Shown: positions 61,852 to 64,000 of the stretch, piece by piece
Layout: each line of letters begins with the position of its first letter
Numbering within the stretch: position 1 is the stretch's first letter
Source: Actinernus sp. WN-2022
Lineage: Eukaryota > Cnidaria > Anthozoa > Actiniaria > Actinernidae
Assembly (NCBI GenBank): GCA_030867875.1
Contig: JAOWCC010000019.1
Span: forward strand, 83,728,861 to 83,792,860
Length of the DNA: 64,000 nt
Reading direction: 5' to 3'
Program-made: the position numbers and the translations under genes
Notes under the pieces: generated by a model
What the model saw: the letters and a program-made list of their open reading frames with translations, nothing else
The model's database searches: none
What the model was told of the DNA's origin: nothing

Positions 61852-64000
61852 CAATTCAATTCAATTTTTATTTACACTATTAATAAGCACTAGTTACATA
61901 GACATACGGTAAACATACAGCAGATTAAAGAAAAGAAAAACATAATATACAGAGATTATAAAAGGTAAGTGTGCGGCAGCCAAAGTAGCATAAGCTTTCG
62001 AGTTGGCTGCCGCAATGTTTGTGTAGTAATCAGACTAAGCTCAAATAGTAAGTGTTAATACATGTAGATGTTGGAGAAGCAAAGGAAAAACAAGGAAAAC
62101 AAAGAGTCAAAATGGGAGGAAGAAAAAGAAGAATAGAGATAAGCTGGCAGGTACTGGAGTAAAAAGATAAAGAGAAATTATTTCTGTCTACTAATTAGTA
62201 ATTTTTTGCATTTTTTTTTAAATGAATAAAAAGATAAAGATTTTAGGGGTAAAGGTATGGTTTCCCAAATTTCTGAGGCAAAATATTTGAAAGTAAATTT
62301 ACCATAGTTGGTTCTAACGTTTGGCCTATAAAAGTTGTCATTGGCTGCATATCTTGTATTGTAAGAATGTATATTAGATACAGGTACCCGGAATTCAGAA
62401 AAAAAATCAGGAATACTTATAGAATGACTTCTTATTTGATGTATAAGTATAGTTATTTTCATTTTTACTATGTTCTCAATCTTCAGAATCCCGAGCAATT
62501 TGTAATACGGATTAAGATTCTCATGCCTACTTGCAAAAAAAATACATCTTATACATTTATTAAGTTTCGATGACAATTTGGTGATATTAGTTTTGTATGT
62601 AATCCCCCAGCTCATAATTCCATAATTAAAATAAGGGTAGATAAGGGTATAGTATAAGTTTGTTAGCATACGTAAGTTGAGATATCTAATTCGTACAGAA
62701 TACCTAAATTTTTAGCAACTTTATTATTGACGTGTGAAATTTGATTATGCCATTGAAGATATTCATCAATATAAACTCCCAAATATTTCATACAGCTTTT
62801 GCGTGAAATATTAGGAATATCGATTGTTGCATTTTTTCTTTGAGGTGATGTAATTAGCATATAATTAGTCTTCTTAAAATTTATTGAGAGCTTATTTGCT
62901 GAGCAGTATTGATAGACTTTTTCTAATTCATCATTTATCACATTTTGAAGTTCTATAAGGTTTTTAGAAGAATAAAAAATGTTAGTATCATCAGCAAAGA
63001 TTCTGAAACTTAAAATGTTAGATGAATTTGGGAGATCGTTTATATATATATAAGAAAGATAAGTGGGCCAAGCGTGGATCCTTGTGGTATACCACATGTC
63101 ATGGTCATCATGCTTGATTTAAAGTTGCCAATTTGAACAAACTGGGTTCGGTTAGTCAAGAAACTTTGAAACCATTCTAAAGGTAGTCCTCTTATTCCAT
63201 ATTTTTCAAGTTTCTTTAACAGTATATAAATTTATGGTTTACAGTATCAAATACTTTTGAAAAGTCAAGAAAAACACCACAAGTAAATAAGTTCTTATCT
63301 ATTGCAGTTTTGAGAAGATCAGTAGTTTCAAGGATTGCTTGTTCTGTAGAGTAGCCTTTTCTGAAACCAAACTGAAAGTGATATAGTATATTTTGTTTCT
63401 CAATAAATAGCAATAGCTGATCATGGACTAACCGCTCTAAAACTTTAGTAAATGGCGAAAGAATTGAAATAGGTCTAAAGTTGCCTGTATTAGTCATTAT
63501 CCCACTTTTATATAATGGCGTTACCTTTGCAACTTTCAAAATATCGGGGACGATACCTAAACAAATAGACTGATTATATAAAGATGTAAATGGTTTTGAT
63601 AGCGGTTCAGAAGCTATTTTTACTACCTTATTAGGAATGTCTAAAGAGGATTTGTTGGAATTAAGCTGGGAGAATAATAAACGTACTTCTGCTTCATTTA
63701 CAGGAGACATGACAAAGTTAGTGGCGGGATAATTTTTAATGTAGGATGTTGGATCGATATTAGTATCTTCAATAAGCCCAGCCAATGATGGTCCAACATT
63801 GATGAAATGTTGGTTAAACTGGTCAGCTACAGTGTATATCCTTTTCATCAACAAATGTTTTACCATTCCTAATTATCCTGCTAAGAACTGTTTGTCCTTT
63901 AGATTTTCTTTTAGTTAATGTACCTATAAGCTTCCATGTTTGTTTCAAATTATTTTTTATCCCTGGAAACAATTAGAGTAATATTCATTTTTTGCCTTGG
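61852..64000 (-). mobile_element. LINE (jockey/CR1-group), 5' part beyond the window
   Basis: Minus-strand reverse transcriptase in three frames. 63866-63216: NEAEVRLLFSQLNSNKSSLD, VTPLYKSG, FRPISILSPFTKVLERLVHD, FGFRKGYSTEQAI, FLDFSKVFDTVNH (palm motif A). 63097-62663: YINDLPNS, FRIFADDTNIFYS with catalytic DD, NKLSINFKKTNYM, KYLGVYIDE. 62669-62178: C-terminal region ending FKKKCKKLL. The 3' tail is a gaatt-type repeat on the minus strand (caattcaattcaattttt at about 61852 on plus). Frameshifts near 63.2 and 62.67 kb make it dead. Confidence 0.93.

Overview
The window looks like nuclear DNA of a marine invertebrate, most likely a cnidarian (coral or sea anemone). That is an inference: the DNA is AT-rich and gene-poor, is crowded with foldback MITEs, CR1/L2-like LINE remnants, a DIRS-group tyrosine-recombinase retrotransposon and Polinton/Maverick DNA, and carries only one convincing host exon (a macro domain). 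There is no bacterial-type operon, rRNA or CRISPR array.

Layout. 1-8.99 kb: intergenic DNA with foldback elements, a THAP-like relic and a LINE fragment. 8.999-12.81 kb: one long minisatellite of 91/85-bp units with higher-order structure. 12.8-18.1 kb: a hypothetical broken gene, a LINE tail and a nested repeat family. 18.16-23.1 kb: a decayed, inverted Polinton-like element with recognisable relics of five or six genes. 23.1-24.6 kb: tandem and direct repeats. 24.63-27.65 kb: a frame-broken LINE on the minus strand. 29.305-52.020 kb: a nearly complete Polinton/adintovirus-like element with terminal inverted repeats, 5'-AG ends and a 5-bp target duplication (cctcg). 52-64 kb: host DNA with one macro-domain exon, several long foldback elements, a coiled-coil ORF and a LINE running off the window end.

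The Polinton-like element encodes a protein-primed-type family B DNA polymerase with an embedded endonuclease-VII-like zinc motif, a retrovirus-type integrase with D-D-35-E spacing, an A32/FtsK-like packaging ATPase, a probable double jelly-roll major capsid protein, a probable penton/minor capsid protein, and a set of small membrane or coiled-coil proteins. F-box-like/ankyrin genes start inside both terminal repeats. I see no Ulp1/adenain-type protease. The polymerase is split between motif A and motif B by a 5,301-bp DIRS-group retrotransposon (33321-38621) with split direct repeats (A1...B1-A2...B2), gag-like, RT-RNaseH and tyrosine recombinase regions. A second gene (about 42.26-43.54 kb) is broken by a LINE fragment. 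The element is therefore a dead copy with many still-open reading frames.

The genes fit together as a virus-like cassette: PolB copies the linear genome, integrase inserts it, the ATPase packages it, the two capsid proteins build the shell, membrane proteins may act at entry or exit, and the terminal F-box/ankyrin proteins may redirect host ubiquitin ligases. The decayed copy at 18-23 kb keeps the same gene order and relative orientation in reverse, which supports the gene pairings and adds a possible VLTF3-like transcription factor not seen in the larger element.
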